Shown: piece by piece, positions 8,180 to 16,975 of the stretch
Layout: each line of letters opens with the position of its first letter
Numbering within the stretch: the first letter of the stretch is position 1
Source of the DNA: Anaerocolumna sedimenticola
GTDB lineage: Bacteria > Bacillota > Clostridia > Lachnospirales > Lachnospiraceae
DNA length: 64,000 bases
NCBI RefSeq assembly: GCF_009931695.1
Contig: NZ_CP048000.1
Coordinates: 2,869,501-2,933,500 of the forward strand
Direction: 5' to 3'
Program-made: the position numbers and the translations under genes
Notes under the pieces: generated by a model
The model's input: the letters and a program-made list of their open reading frames with translations, nothing else
What the model was told of the DNA's origin: nothing
The model's database searches: none

Positions 8180-9607
8180 TCAGGGAACAATTTCAAAAAT
8201 AGTTCCCTGGTTAGAATCAACCACTCTCATTGAACCATAAACCCCTAAATATAGCCTGGTTTGATCCAGATTCGTTCCCAAACTGACATAATAAGCTGAC
8301 CTTGATTCAAAGTTATAATCGGTTTCTATAATGCTATAATCATTTGGTTTACAATCCATTCTTACCCTGGTATAAGCTAAAACCCCTTGAACCGGCGGCG
8401 GAGAATCTTCATTCCGAACCAGATCGGTAAATACAACACTTCCGGTTAACTCAGGGATTTCATTTCCCATATATGGCTGCACTCCTGTAAGTGCAGTTCC
8501 TCCAAACATATCAGGCCTGGGATCTTCATGAAAATAATTAGTAAGGGGCTGAAGGCGATGTACGAAAGATGTTACCGCGTCGTCATAATAAGCTATTGTT
8601 TTCTCATTAAAATCCGCATTAGCTGAGCAGTCGCTTATAACCGATGTTGGAAAAGCTCCCTCCCAACCCCGCCAGCCTAAGTTAATAAATCCTTCCCGGT
8701 CAAGTTCAGAATTCTTGAAAGAAGTCCGGGTAAGTTCTGTAACCGGTATCGGTTTATAAGGAACGAAGGAAAAAATTGACTCTACCATATCCTGTCCGAC
8801 ATTTCCTACATATTTCATATAATGATTATAATATCTTTGATAAGAAATACCTGGTATATTGCGAACTCCTTTTGCAATTACCGTAAGTGTTTCCTGAATA
8901 AGCAACGGAAGTTCATCAAAACGAGTAACTATGGGTGGATTATCGATAAATGTATCCATATTTACATCGATTTCAATTATTTTACCGGCAATTTCCATAT
9001 CATCCTGGCTTAAATTAAAGGGATCGTAACCTGAACCACCATCGCCGGTCGTTAAAACAAGTTTTCCTGTTTCAGGTGAAAAGTTTAAGCTGTTGACACC
9101 ATTATGATTTAAAAATGGTCTTCTTAAATTAAGTAATGTCCGTCTTTTCTCGGGCCGGTCATTCGATGGTAAAATCCATTCCTCAACGGTATCAACATGA
9201 TCATATTGATTTTCTCTATTTGTCCATTTAAGAGTTAAGGTTCGGGAATCACACGGGTCAGGCTTAAAAGATTCCGAAGGAGCACCGGGAAAAGCACCTG
9301 GACCTTGTGTTCCGGCTACTGTATAATGAAGATAAAACAGTCCGTTATAACAAAAATCGGGATGAAAAGCGAGACCCACCAATCCCCGTTCGTCATATCC
9401 GCCACCGGTAGTACCTAGTTCTATGATACGCTGGCGAATATCTAAAAAAATTTCTAAACGTCCGTCCCCTACGTAAAAGATTTCTCCTACCTGAGTTGCA
9501 ATAAATAATCTTTCGGCCTTTTCATCCGGAAGTATTGCTGTTTTTAAAACAGTGGGTAAATTTATACTAGTTATAATAGGCCGCAAACCAACTTTAACTT
9601 TTATCAA
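8180..9607 (-). CDS. Soluble PQQ-type sugar dehydrogenase-like beta-propeller
   Basis: 475 residues resembling the GSDH/sorbosone-dehydrogenase propeller: GLVGLAFHPDF near the N-terminus, NHNGVNSLNFSPETGKL and LVLTTGDGG in the middle, and GWRGWEGAFP later. These enzymes normally oxidise aldoses with PQQ in the periplasm. This protein has no signal peptide, and fermentative clostridia generally do not make PQQ, so the cofactor and function are doubtful. It may be a propeller used for binding. The start is TTG at 9607, supported by AAGGAGGG 9 nt upstream; no ATG is better placed. Monocistronic. Confidence 0.75.
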   Translation of the reverse strand: MIKVKVGLRPIITSINLPTVLKTAILPDEKAERLFIATQVGEIFYVGDGRLEIFLDIRQRIIELGTTGGGYDERGLVGLAFHPDFCYNGLFYLHYTVAGTQGPGAFPGAPSESFKPDPCDSRTLTLKWTNRENQYDHVDTVEEWILPSNDRPEKRRTLLNLRRPFLNHNGVNSLNFSPETGKLVLTTGDGGSGYDPFNLSQDDMEIAGKIIEIDVNMDTFIDNPPIVTRFDELPLLIQETLTVIAKGVRNIPGISYQRYYNHYMKYVGNVGQDMVESIFSFVPYKPIPVTELTRTSFKNSELDREGFINLGWRGWEGAFPTSVISDCSANADFNEKTIAYYDDAVTSFVHRLQPLTNYFHEDPRPDMFGGTALTGVQPYMGNEIPELTGSVVFTDLVRNEDSPPPVQGVLAYTRVRMDCKPNDYSIIETDYNFESRSAYYVSLGTNLDQTRLYLGVYGSMRVVDSNQGTIFEIVP

Positions 9608-9775
9608 TTTAATTTACCCTCCTTCTTATTATCTCCTTTTATAAGAATATGATAAAAACCAATCTGATAGTACTAAATTTAGGCTGCGGATCTTTATCCT
9701 TTTGTAGAAAAATAATCTGCACAGGTGCGTAACTTTTTATAATGGTAATATTTGAATTATCCGGGACATAAAATA

Positions 9776-9820
9776 ATCCCTCCAAAGTAGTTTGTGTATT
9801 TATACCTACTTTAGAGGGAT
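9776..9820. repeat. Stem-loop between the propeller gene and the small ORF
   Basis: ATCCCTCCAAAGTAG against CTACTTTAGAGGGAT (one mismatch) with a 15-nt loop. On the minus strand it lies just after the 53-aa ORF and could act as its terminator, although the following T tract is poor. Confidence 0.55.
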
Positions 9821-9859
9821 CATATCAATTACAGGCTCTTAATATTATTCTAAACATTT

Positions 9860-10021
9860 TTATTTCTTTCTTTGAAAGAGCTTTAGTCTGTTATGCTTTC
9901 CTGCCATATACTGGTAAAATCCTTCGCAGTTTTCATATTTTTCAGAAGTAATCCAGCTTGCAGGAACTTTGGTACTAGATTTCACGATATCCAGAAACAA
10001 ATTTGTGCTACCAATATACAT
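9860..10021 (-). CDS. Hypothetical 53-aa protein
   Basis: A 53-residue ORF on the minus strand, beginning MYIGSTNLFLDIVKSSTKVP and ending in a basic tail KLFQRKK. The ATG is preceded by a near-consensus GGAGGAG at 7-nt spacing, which is strong evidence for translation. There is no transmembrane segment or recognisable domain; two Trp/Tyr-rich segments and one Cys are present. It lies alone between the propeller gene and the PucR gene, transcribed away from the latter. Function unknown. Confidence 0.55.
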   Translation of the reverse strand: MYIGSTNLFLDIVKSSTKVPASWITSEKYENCEGFYQYMAGKHNRLKLFQRKK

Positions 10022-10289
10022 AAAGATCTCCTCCTTCACTATAATAACATTATTATTATTTCTTATCTTTGATTTAATTATACGTAAAAGTTGACTTTTT
10101 GTATATGATCTGCTAGTCTGAATATAGAGGTAAAATTTGTATTAAAAATACAAAACAAGTGTTCACAAAAATGACAGCGGAGTTCTGAATTTAATATAAA
10201 ATGCAGGTAATCCGAGAAATATGATTATTGTATTTATATACCATATAATTTACGATTTCAGCTCTTATTAAAAAAGGAGGTTGGTTAGA

Positions 10290-11468
10290 ATGGCGGTACG
10301 TTTTTGGGAACTGTATGAAGAAACAAAGGAACAGTTTCGGCTTAAGATAGCTGCCGGTAAAGCCGGTATGGATACGGTGGTAAGCTGGGTGCACATGCTG
10401 GAGGATGAAACAATTGTATCCAGATTCCACGGAGAAGAATTAGCAATAACAACAGGCATGAAAGCGGTTCAATCCGGCTGGCTGCTTAAGTTAGTTCAGG
10501 AAATGGCCAAGGGTGAATGTGCAGGTATTATTATAAATACCGGAATGTATTTACAAAGCATTCCGGAAGAAGTGGTGAACTGGTGTGAGGTACATAATTT
10601 TCCACTGCTTGAAATGCCCTGGGAAATTTCCATAACTGAACTGATTCAGGCTTATTGCATGAGAATCATAGATCAGAAGCAATTTGAAAAAAAGATAGGA
10701 AATGCCTTTAGGGAAGTTATTCAGGGACGTTTCTCAGAAGAAAATATCAGACAGGTGTTAGGAGAAAGGTATGATATAGAGGGAACTTTCCAGGTTTTTT
10801 GTATTTGTATTAAAAAAACTATGGAGGATGAACTAAGTTATAATCAGGCGATTATAAAACTTGAAAATTTATTTGGTTTATGGAAAGGAAACGATAAAAT
10901 CAATACTTCTTATGGTCTCATTCGTATGGAAGATTTTCTTGTGCTGATTCTTAACAATAGTAAAGATAAGCAATATATGGAATTACCGGCATTGATTTTG
11001 CAAAGCTTTTCTTATTTTGCAAAAGAAAAGCGTTTTCATTTAGGTATCGGACCCGGTGTTAAACTTATTGAAAATTTATCTGCAAGCTATAAAAGAGCTA
11101 AAACTGCAATGAGGATGTCTATGGGAACAGGAAAGGAGATGATACATTTTGAGGAGATGGGTTTCTTTAAAATACTTTTTTCCATTGATGATGCGGATGT
11201 ACTTACGAGTTATGCCAATGATACATTAGGTACTTTAGAAGCCTACGATAAAGCCCATGATACCAGTTATGTTAATACCTTGAGAAGTTATATAAAAAAC
11301 GACAGAAGTCTTATACGGGTAGCTGAGGATACTTTTACCCATAGAAATACGGTGAATTACCGTATACAGAATATTAAACGGATTCTGGGGTGTGAACTTA
11401 GTGATACGGAGGAATTATTTCCTTATCAGGTTGCTTTTTATATAAGAGATATGACGAAAAAGAGTTAA
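10290..11468 (+). CDS. PucR-family transcriptional regulator
   Basis: 392 residues. The N-terminal 130 are the PucR purine-catabolism-type domain (ELAITTGMKAVQ, AGIIINTGMYL, FPLLEMPWEISI). The middle is a degenerate GGDEF-like region. The C-terminal 60 are the HTH_30 motif with NTVNYRIQNIKRILG. GGAGG at 10276-10280 is 9 nt from the ATG at 10290; an in-frame TTG at 10281 touches that site and is less likely. Neighbours give no obvious target. PucR relatives respond to nitrogen-rich or small organic metabolites. Confidence 0.9.
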   Translation: MAVRFWELYEETKEQFRLKIAAGKAGMDTVVSWVHMLEDETIVSRFHGEELAITTGMKAVQSGWLLKLVQEMAKGECAGIIINTGMYLQSIPEEVVNWCEVHNFPLLEMPWEISITELIQAYCMRIIDQKQFEKKIGNAFREVIQGRFSEENIRQVLGERYDIEGTFQVFCICIKKTMEDELSYNQAIIKLENLFGLWKGNDKINTSYGLIRMEDFLVLILNNSKDKQYMELPALILQSFSYFAKEKRFHLGIGPGVKLIENLSASYKRAKTAMRMSMGTGKEMIHFEEMGFFKILFSIDDADVLTSYANDTLGTLEAYDKAHDTSYVNTLRSYIKNDRSLIRVAEDTFTHRNTVNYRIQNIKRILGCELSDTEELFPYQVAFYIRDMTKKS

Positions 11469-11714
11469 ATACATTTTTTGTTCCTTTACTCTTGTAATAC
11501 GAAGTTTGCTTATGAAATAAAATCAATTGTTACAAGAAATAATATTAGTATGAATAATCTGGAATCACTTTTGCTAAAATAATCTTTACAATCATTTTTT
11601 AGGTAAGGGTGAAAGAAAATATAGATAAAGAAAGGTTGCCGCAATGTGATTTTTTCACTCTTTTTAATTGTGGCAATTTCACAGACAAGGATGTGAAATA
11701 AAACGGGTTACTGT

Positions 11715-12011
11715 ATGGAACAATTTCCAATCATTCATACTAATTTTTGGGATGCAGTGATAGCTGTACCTGTAGTTGTAATAGTTACGCAAATTATTAA
11801 AGTAACTTTACCAATTCCGCGTTATTTAATTCCGACGGTAGCAAGTATCATCGGACTTATAATTTCAATTTTCATTGCACACAAAGGAAACATAAGTGCA
11901 GGAATCTTTATGGGATTTTTTTATGGTAATGCAGCAGTAGGAGTTTTTTCTTCACTTAAATTATCATATATAACATATAAAAATAAGAAGAAAAAAGGAA
12001 ATGTAAGTTAA
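11715..12011 (+). CDS. Small integral membrane protein (holin-like size)
   Basis: 98 residues with about three hydrophobic segments (roughly 15-35, 40-58, 62-82) and a strongly basic tail, KNKKKKGN. The size and topology resemble holin-like proteins, but no phage genes are nearby, so I do not call it a holin. The ribosome site is weak (AAGGATGTGAAATAAAACGGG before the ATG region). Its product could be a spore or envelope membrane protein; unrecognised. Confidence 0.6.
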   Translation: MEQFPIIHTNFWDAVIAVPVVVIVTQIIKVTLPIPRYLIPTVASIIGLIISIFIAHKGNISAGIFMGFFYGNAAVGVFSSLKLSYITYKNKKKKGNVS

Positions 12012-12157
12012 CTGATTGGGTCAAAATTGTTAAATATTGATATTTATTTTGATTTGCTCTTGACGGCCGTTAAATTTGCGTTATGATAATAAGTATAAAC
12101 TTTTCTATCTGCAGTTATGCCGATATGAATTATTTTATTTCTAACGGAGGTAAATTT

Positions 12158-12580
12158 ATGACTAAGCTTACGAAAGACTTTTTCAGTGATAACGAGGTTT
12201 TGATTCTGGGTTATCCGCTTAAAGATGATCCTTCCATGAAGATGATTATGACGGCATTCCGGCAGAATGATATTAATGTTTACCCATTTAATCCGAAGGC
12301 TTCCGGGGATTTGGGATTAAAAATCTATAAGAGTTTTTCCGAATTACCCAAAGTACCCAAATGCGCGTATATCTATCTTGAAAAAAATGAAATTACACCG
12401 TGGATTCCCAAAATGAAAGAAAACGGTGTGGAGCGGGTCTTATTCCACAGCAAAAAGGACGTGGAGCCTGCTGATGTGGACGAATGCAAAAAAGCCGGTC
12501 TTGAGACGGCAATTGCCTGTCCGATGATGTTACTTAGCAATGGAATTCATAAGTTTCACAAGTTCCTGGCCGGTGTGTAG
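12158..12580 (+). CDS. CoA-binding domain protein (YccU-like)
   Basis: 140 residues forming one Rossmann-type CoA-binding domain (CoA_binding_2): VLILGYPLKDDPSMKMIM, then VYPFNPKASGD, the AYIYLEKNEI strand and a C-terminal CPMMLL segment. Relatives are small stand-alone proteins of unclear role related to the CoA-binding part of succinyl-CoA synthetase. ACGGAGGT is 9 nt before the ATG at 12158, so the longer frame from 12083 is not used. The leader ORF at 12618 begins 37 nt after its stop and may share the transcript. Confidence 0.82.
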   Translation: MTKLTKDFFSDNEVLILGYPLKDDPSMKMIMTAFRQNDINVYPFNPKASGDLGLKIYKSFSELPKVPKCAYIYLEKNEITPWIPKMKENGVERVLFHSKKDVEPADVDECKKAGLETAIACPMMLLSNGIHKFHKFLAGV

Positions 12581-12617
12581 AAGTTAATTGTTCTGAACGA
12601 ACAAAGGCGGTGATAAT

Positions 12618-12665
12618 TTGAATATTGAAAAAAGAACGGAAGTCTTACTCCATGCAAGCTGGTAA
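12618..12665 (+). CDS. Candidate 15-aa leader peptide
   Basis: TTG start followed by 14 codons reading NIEKRTEVLLHASW and a TAA stop. AGGCGGTG, one base from the consensus, lies just upstream. The codons for LLHA are exactly the left arm of one hairpin (12645-12656), and the SW-stop codons form the left arm of a second. A ribosome on this ORF would therefore decide which structure forms. The layout is typical of leader peptides controlling drug-response genes, but translation is inferred from sequence alone. Confidence 0.5.
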   Translation: MNIEKRTEVLLHASW

Positions 12666-12759
12666 ATGATTGCGACAACTGCATGGAGTAATAAAAGTCG
12701 CATTTACATTATGCCAGCTTTTCAACTTGAATTTTAATATCAAGGAGTGAGCTTGCATG
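12645..12759 (+). promoter_or_regulatory. Interleaved alternative hairpins with start-codon sequestration
   Basis: Arm A TTACTCCATGCA (12645-12656) pairs perfectly with TGCATGGAGTAA (12680-12691). Arm B AAGCTGG (12656-12662) plus TGCGAC (12671-12676) pairs with GTCGCA (12697-12702) plus CCAGCTT (12714-12720). The order A-B-A'-B' means these form a pseudoknot or exclude each other. In addition, CATGCAAGCT (12651-12660) is perfectly complementary to AGCTTGCATG (12750-12759), which contains the start codon of the next gene. This looks like a translation- or attenuation-based switch. Confidence 0.55.
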
Positions 12760-13020
12760 AATTATATAAACGCAACTAAAATATTACCGGAATACCTGAT
12801 AAAGGAGTTACAGGAATATGTTCAAGGGGATTATCTTTATATTCCTGTTAAAGAAGGAAAGCATAAGGAGTGGGGAGAATTATCCGGCTGCAAGGCAGCC
12901 ATACTGACAAGAAATAAAGAGATTATTATGGAATATCAAAACGGTATCACAGTTGATGAACTCTCTGAAAAGTATTTCCTATCAACCCACGCTATAAGAA
13001 AGATATTATATCAAAAATAG
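12757..13020 (+). CDS. CD3324-family small protein (Mor/HTH-like)
   Basis: 87 residues. The N-terminal half has the family pattern ILPEYLIKELQEYVQGDYLY followed by IPVKEG and a Lys/Trp-rich turn. The C-terminal half is a helix-turn-helix, ITVDELSEKYFLSTHAIRKI, as in Mor-like activators. The family is common in clostridia and without established function; DNA binding is likely. AAGGAG is well placed before the ATG. The start codon can be masked by the leader at 12651-12660. Ends in its own terminator, so the ABC-F gene behind it has a separate transcript or depends on read-through. Confidence 0.8.
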   Translation: MNYINATKILPEYLIKELQEYVQGDYLYIPVKEGKHKEWGELSGCKAAILTRNKEIIMEYQNGITVDELSEKYFLSTHAIRKILYQK

Positions 13021-13024
13021 TGCA

Positions 13025-13062
13025 AGAGGATTTTCCACTAAATATGGGAAGTCCTCTTTTTT
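13025..13062 (+). terminator. Rho-independent terminator after the CD3324-family gene
   Basis: AGAGGATTTTCCCA-type stem pairing with TGGGAAGTCCTCT around a short loop, followed by six T residues. Confidence 0.85.
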
Positions 13063-13158
13063 CGTAAAAAATAACCCTGTATCAAATAGTAACTTGCCAT
13101 ATGACCGCATAAATTGATAACATTTTAAATAATGAATTAAATTTATGAGGTGATTATT

Positions 13159-14751
13159 ATGCTTTATCAGATTATAGATTGTTACAAATCTTTTGGTTCA
13201 CAGGATATATTTCAAAATCTCTCATTTGAGATAAAAGGAAAAGAAAAGATTGCGGTAGTTGGTAAAAACGGCTGTGGGAAATCCACTTTATTAAAAATAA
13301 TTGCAGGGTTGGAACAAAGGGATTCCGGTGAAATAATAAGCGATAAAAAGTGTACCATAGGTTATCTGGAACAGGTGGCATTTTCCGATGAAGATATACC
13401 GGTTGAAGACGAGTTTGAAAAATCTTTTGAAGAAATACACCATTTTGAAAACAAATTAAAGGAAATGGAAGTATTGATGCAAACAGATTATAACCAAGAT
13501 ATTTTAGAGAAGTATGGGAGGTTATTACAACGATTTGAGAGTATGGGCGGGTACACTTATAAAAGAGAAATTGAAACGATTTTTACAAAATTCGGGTTTC
13601 CTATTACTGACCGGGAGAAAAAGATAAATGAGTTTTCCGGTGGGCAAAAAACTAAATTAGCTTTTATAAAACTTTTATTAAGTAAACCGGACATTCTGCT
13701 TTTAGACGAACCCACCAATCATTTGGATTTGGAAACGATAGAATGGCTGGAGGGTTATGTAAAGCATTATCCCAAAGCCGTGATAGTCGTATCTCATGAC
13801 AGGATGTTTCTTGATAATGTTGTGGATATCGTATATGAAATTGAAAATCGTACGGCTCTTAGATACAGCGGAAATTATTCATATTTTGTAAATACAAAAA
13901 GGGACGATATTATCAGGCAGAATAAGGAATATGCAAACCAGCAGAAAGAGATTAAACGGTTGGAAGAATTGATTGAAAAATTCAGATATAAAGTAAATAA
14001 AGCTAAATTTGCCCAGTCAAAAATCAAATACCTGGAGCGTATGACTGTAATAGAAGAGCGGAAGGAAGATACTTCTACATTCCATGCAAATTTTTCAAGC
14101 CGTATTAAAGGAGCTAAGAAAGCATTGATAATTAAGGAGCTAAGTGTTGGATATAATCAGGAATTATGTAAAGTCAGCTTAGAGGTTTACAATGGCGACC
14201 GGATAGCTGTTATTGGTAAAAATGGAACCGGTAAATCAACATTTGTAAAAACTCTGGTTGGCAATTTAAAACCGCTAAAGGGCAGTTATTCTTTCGGAAA
14301 AGAAATTGAAATTGGGTATTTTGATCAGGAGGTTGCACAACTTAACAGCAATAATACTGTAATTGAAGAATTATGGGATAGGTATCCCTATCTGGGAAAG
14401 ACCCAGATATGTAATACTCTAGGGTGTTTTCGATTTAGTGGAGATGATGCCTTAAAGCAGGTAAATATTTTGTCCGGTGGTGAAAAAGTCAGACTAACAC
14501 TTGCTAAACTTTTGTTAAAACACGATAACTTTCTAATATTAGATGAACCGACGAACCATCTGGATATTCGGGGAAAAGAAGCTTTGGAAAAATCCCTGAG
14601 AGAATATGACGGCACTATACTTTTTGTATCCCATGACCGTTATTTTATCTCTCATATAGCAACAGCCATATTAGAGATAGATAATAACAAAGTTAATTTT
14701 TATCCTATGAAATATCAGGAATATTTAGTTAAGCGGCAATCGGTTGTATAA
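13159..14751 (+). CDS. ABC-F family ATPase (ribosome-associated)
   Basis: 530 residues with two ATP-binding cassettes and no membrane segments. Domain 1 has GKNGCGKST and FSGGQ followed by LLLDEPTNHLDLE. The interdomain linker (about 240-310) is charged and helical. Domain 2 has GKNGTGKST, LSGGE and LILDEPTNHLD. ABC-F proteins act on the ribosomal E site; some give resistance to PtC-binding antibiotics. Subfamily cannot be fixed by eye. The real start is ATG 13159 behind GAGGTG, not the GTG inside that site. Its 3' end overlaps the convergent AraC gene by 27 bp. Confidence 0.9.
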   Translation: MLYQIIDCYKSFGSQDIFQNLSFEIKGKEKIAVVGKNGCGKSTLLKIIAGLEQRDSGEIISDKKCTIGYLEQVAFSDEDIPVEDEFEKSFEEIHHFENKLKEMEVLMQTDYNQDILEKYGRLLQRFESMGGYTYKREIETIFTKFGFPITDREKKINEFSGGQKTKLAFIKLLLSKPDILLLDEPTNHLDLETIEWLEGYVKHYPKAVIVVSHDRMFLDNVVDIVYEIENRTALRYSGNYSYFVNTKRDDIIRQNKEYANQQKEIKRLEELIEKFRYKVNKAKFAQSKIKYLERMTVIEERKEDTSTFHANFSSRIKGAKKALIIKELSVGYNQELCKVSLEVYNGDRIAVIGKNGTGKSTFVKTLVGNLKPLKGSYSFGKEIEIGYFDQEVAQLNSNNTVIEELWDRYPYLGKTQICNTLGCFRFSGDDALKQVNILSGGEKVRLTLAKLLLKHDNFLILDEPTNHLDIRGKEALEKSLREYDGTILFVSHDRYFISHIATAILEIDNNKVNFYPMKYQEYLVKRQSVV

Positions 14752-15627
14752 AGTGGTATCATTCTGTTTTTTATATTCAGTTGGTGTCATTCCAACCTGT
14801 TTTTTAAAGAGGCTGAGAAAATACTTGATATCATTATAACCAACCTCAGCGGCTATATCTGCAATCTTCTTATTGGATTTATCCAGAAGTATGCAAGCCT
14901 CCTTTATTCTAATTTTTTGAGTAAATTCTTTTACCGTCATACCGGAATACTCTTTAAACAATCTGCAAAAGTGAGATTGGCTTAAAAATGCCATCATAGA
15001 AAGTTCTTCAATCGTGATATCCTTATAGTAATTACAATGAATATAGTCAATGGCCTTTTCCAGAAGGTCATTTTTTATATAGACATTGTTGTTTATAATG
15101 GTCTCTTTTTTAATCGTTCTTAAGATTAATATAATAAGCTTGATTAAATCTGCTTTAAAAACTTCTATATAACCCTCATCCTTAATAGTGTATTCTATTA
15201 ACATATCTTCATATAGTGTTTGAGTATAGGTAAAATCTTTTGGGAGCAGAGCAATTTTGGGAGTTTTAAAGGTTACGTCTCCATCTAATATTTTTAGCAG
15301 AAAGCTATGGGTAATATTGTAAAATTTCTTGCTGTCAATAATAGAGTAATCAAGGAACATTGGTTTAAAAATACAATTATATATTTCCAATTCGCAGTTC
15401 TCATCAGCAATAAACTGATGTGGAATATCGTGATTTATAATATAAACTTCTCCCTTTTTACAAATTAAATCATCATTCCCGATTTTATGAATACCATTTC
15501 CGGCTGAGATAAATGCAATTTCAATATAACTATGAGCATGAAGCAGCGTTTCTTTCGTTATGCATTTATTAATAAAAATGTCCGAATCACAAAAAAGCGT
15601 TTCACCGGTGTCATAATAAGCAAGCAT
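14725..15627 (-). CDS. AraC-family transcriptional regulator
   Basis: 300 residues. Cupin sensor at the N-terminus (HAHSYIEIAFISAGNGIH, IINHDIPHQF) and a C-terminal double helix-turn-helix (ITIEELSMMAFLSQSHFCRL and the final VGMTPTEYKK). AAGGGGT is 8 nt before ATG 15627; an upstream in-frame TTG is less likely. Divergent from the URO-D-family gene at 15795, its probable target. The last 27 bp overlap the end of the ABC-F gene in opposite orientation. Confidence 0.9.
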   Translation of the reverse strand: MLAYYDTGETLFCDSDIFINKCITKETLLHAHSYIEIAFISAGNGIHKIGNDDLICKKGEVYIINHDIPHQFIADENCELEIYNCIFKPMFLDYSIIDSKKFYNITHSFLLKILDGDVTFKTPKIALLPKDFTYTQTLYEDMLIEYTIKDEGYIEVFKADLIKLIILILRTIKKETIINNNVYIKNDLLEKAIDYIHCNYYKDITIEELSMMAFLSQSHFCRLFKEYSGMTVKEFTQKIRIKEACILLDKSNKKIADIAAEVGYNDIKYFLSLFKKQVGMTPTEYKKQNDTTLYNRLPLN

Positions 15628-15794
15628 AGTCAATTACCCCTTAAAAAAAGTCCAATACCCCAATATGAGAAATTATACATTATTGTATAATAAATTAATT
15701 CCAAGTGCAAGAATTTGAAAGGGGTATTAGTTTGAATAAATGAAAGAAACCGTCCTGATTAGGAGACGTGTTGGGCACGCAGAAAGGAGCTTAA

Positions 15795-16763
15795 ATGAAA
15801 TCTTATGAATTAGTTTCGCAAACCATTAAAGGAAATAACCCTGGCAGGACCCCTGTTTATGGCTGGATTGCCTGGAATTTAGACTGGGCGGATAATCAAA
15901 AGTATAAAACCTATACTGCTTTTGAGGACCGGTATGAATTTGATATGGCCCATCTTTTTGGCGGACCGGGTTGTTTTAACAACGAAAAATTAAATGAACT
16001 TAGAAACAGTGGTGTTGAAATCACACCGGAAGTTTTATTGGATATCCCTTTAATGCCTGTTGACCGAATGGAGGATTATAAATCAATAATAGAACAGCTG
16101 AAATTTTACAGGGAAGATAGAGGCCGTTTTTGCTATGTGCAATCCAATGGAATTTTTGAATGTTTAAATGAAGCGTTCGGTATAGAGAACCATTTAATGT
16201 ATTTAATCCTTTATCCTGATGAACTAAAAGAAGTATATAAAAGACAGGCTGAATGGAATATTAAATTTAATCATATCATGGCAGAGCTTGGCGTAGATAT
16301 GATACATATTTCTGATGACTGGGGTTCCCAAAATAGTTTGATGTTTAGCAAAAATATGTTTAGTGAATTTATTCTGCCTTATCATAAAATGATGGGGGAG
16401 AGCGTTAAAAAAACGGGTAAATTTTTAAGTCTGCATTCAGATGGAAATATAAATGAAGCACTTGATGGAATTCTGGACATTGGGTTTGATGTGCTGCACC
16501 CCTGGCAGGAATCAGCCGGAATGTCGTATGAAACCTATCTGCAAAAATATAGCGATAAATTTGCTATTCTTGGTGGTGTATGTGTACAATCAACACTGGG
16601 GTTTGGCAATTATGATAAATTAGAAACCGAAATAAGAAAAGTATTTAAGCTGTTAAAAGGCAAACGATTCCTATGCTGTACCACTCATTTTGTACAAGAC
16701 CATTGCACTTTTGAGGAATTGGAATTTGCTTATGACTTAATTTATAAGCTTGCCAGATCGTAG
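15795..16763 (+). CDS. Uroporphyrinogen decarboxylase-family methyltransferase-like protein
   Basis: 322 residues with the URO-D TIM barrel: VDMIHISDDWGSQNSLM in the centre, a C-terminal DVLHPWQ, and FLCCTTHFVQDHC. True HemE motifs at the N-terminus are missing. Many clostridial members of this superfamily (MtaA/MtbA-like) move methyl groups between corrinoid proteins and thiols, with Cys/His zinc ligands such as those in CCTTHFVQDHC. No corrinoid protein gene is adjacent, so the substrate is unknown. AAAGGAG precedes the ATG. Probably controlled by the divergent AraC gene. Confidence 0.82.
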   Translation: MKSYELVSQTIKGNNPGRTPVYGWIAWNLDWADNQKYKTYTAFEDRYEFDMAHLFGGPGCFNNEKLNELRNSGVEITPEVLLDIPLMPVDRMEDYKSIIEQLKFYREDRGRFCYVQSNGIFECLNEAFGIENHLMYLILYPDELKEVYKRQAEWNIKFNHIMAELGVDMIHISDDWGSQNSLMFSKNMFSEFILPYHKMMGESVKKTGKFLSLHSDGNINEALDGILDIGFDVLHPWQESAGMSYETYLQKYSDKFAILGGVCVQSTLGFGNYDKLETEIRKVFKLLKGKRFLCCTTHFVQDHCTFEELEFAYDLIYKLARS

Positions 16764-16857
16764 AGAAGTTAATGTAGAACCGGTAAAAGCTGAATATGCT
16801 CAGCTGCAGGCTGTGGAAACTGAATATTTATCGCCAATCACTAAAGAAATAAACTAA
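16764..16857 (+). pseudogene. Possible C-terminal remnant of a sugar-binding protein
   Basis: Directly after the URO-D stop, about 31 codons can be read without a start (REVNVEPVKAEYAQL, then a TEYLSPI segment) before a TAA. The composition resembles the C-terminal end of family-1 sugar solute-binding proteins. It has no ribosome site. Together with the broken binding-protein gene at 20359 it suggests loss of an ABC-transporter locus around here. The identification is tentative. Confidence 0.35.
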
Positions 16858-16860
16858 AAA

Positions 16861-16888
16861 GAAAGGTGTCGTTATAACGGCACCTTTC
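16861..16888 (+). terminator. Stem-loop after the URO-D-family gene
   Basis: GAAAGGTGTCGTT pairs with AACGGCACCTTTC (one G-T pair). No clear T run follows, so termination may be weak. Confidence 0.5.
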
Positions 16889-16975
16889 GTATATAAAAAA
16901 GATTAAATTATTCATGTGGTTAATTAAATAATCCATGTATCTATAAAGAAAAAAGGAGTAGAGTATAATTAATTA

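Noticed and set aside
11715-12011. Phage holin
   Set aside because: Size and topology fit, but no endolysin or other phage gene is nearby, so I call it only a small membrane protein.
12757-14751. Single operon of CD3324-family and ABC-F genes under the leader
   Set aside because: A strong terminator at 13025-13062 separates them; joint control would need read-through and is not claimed.
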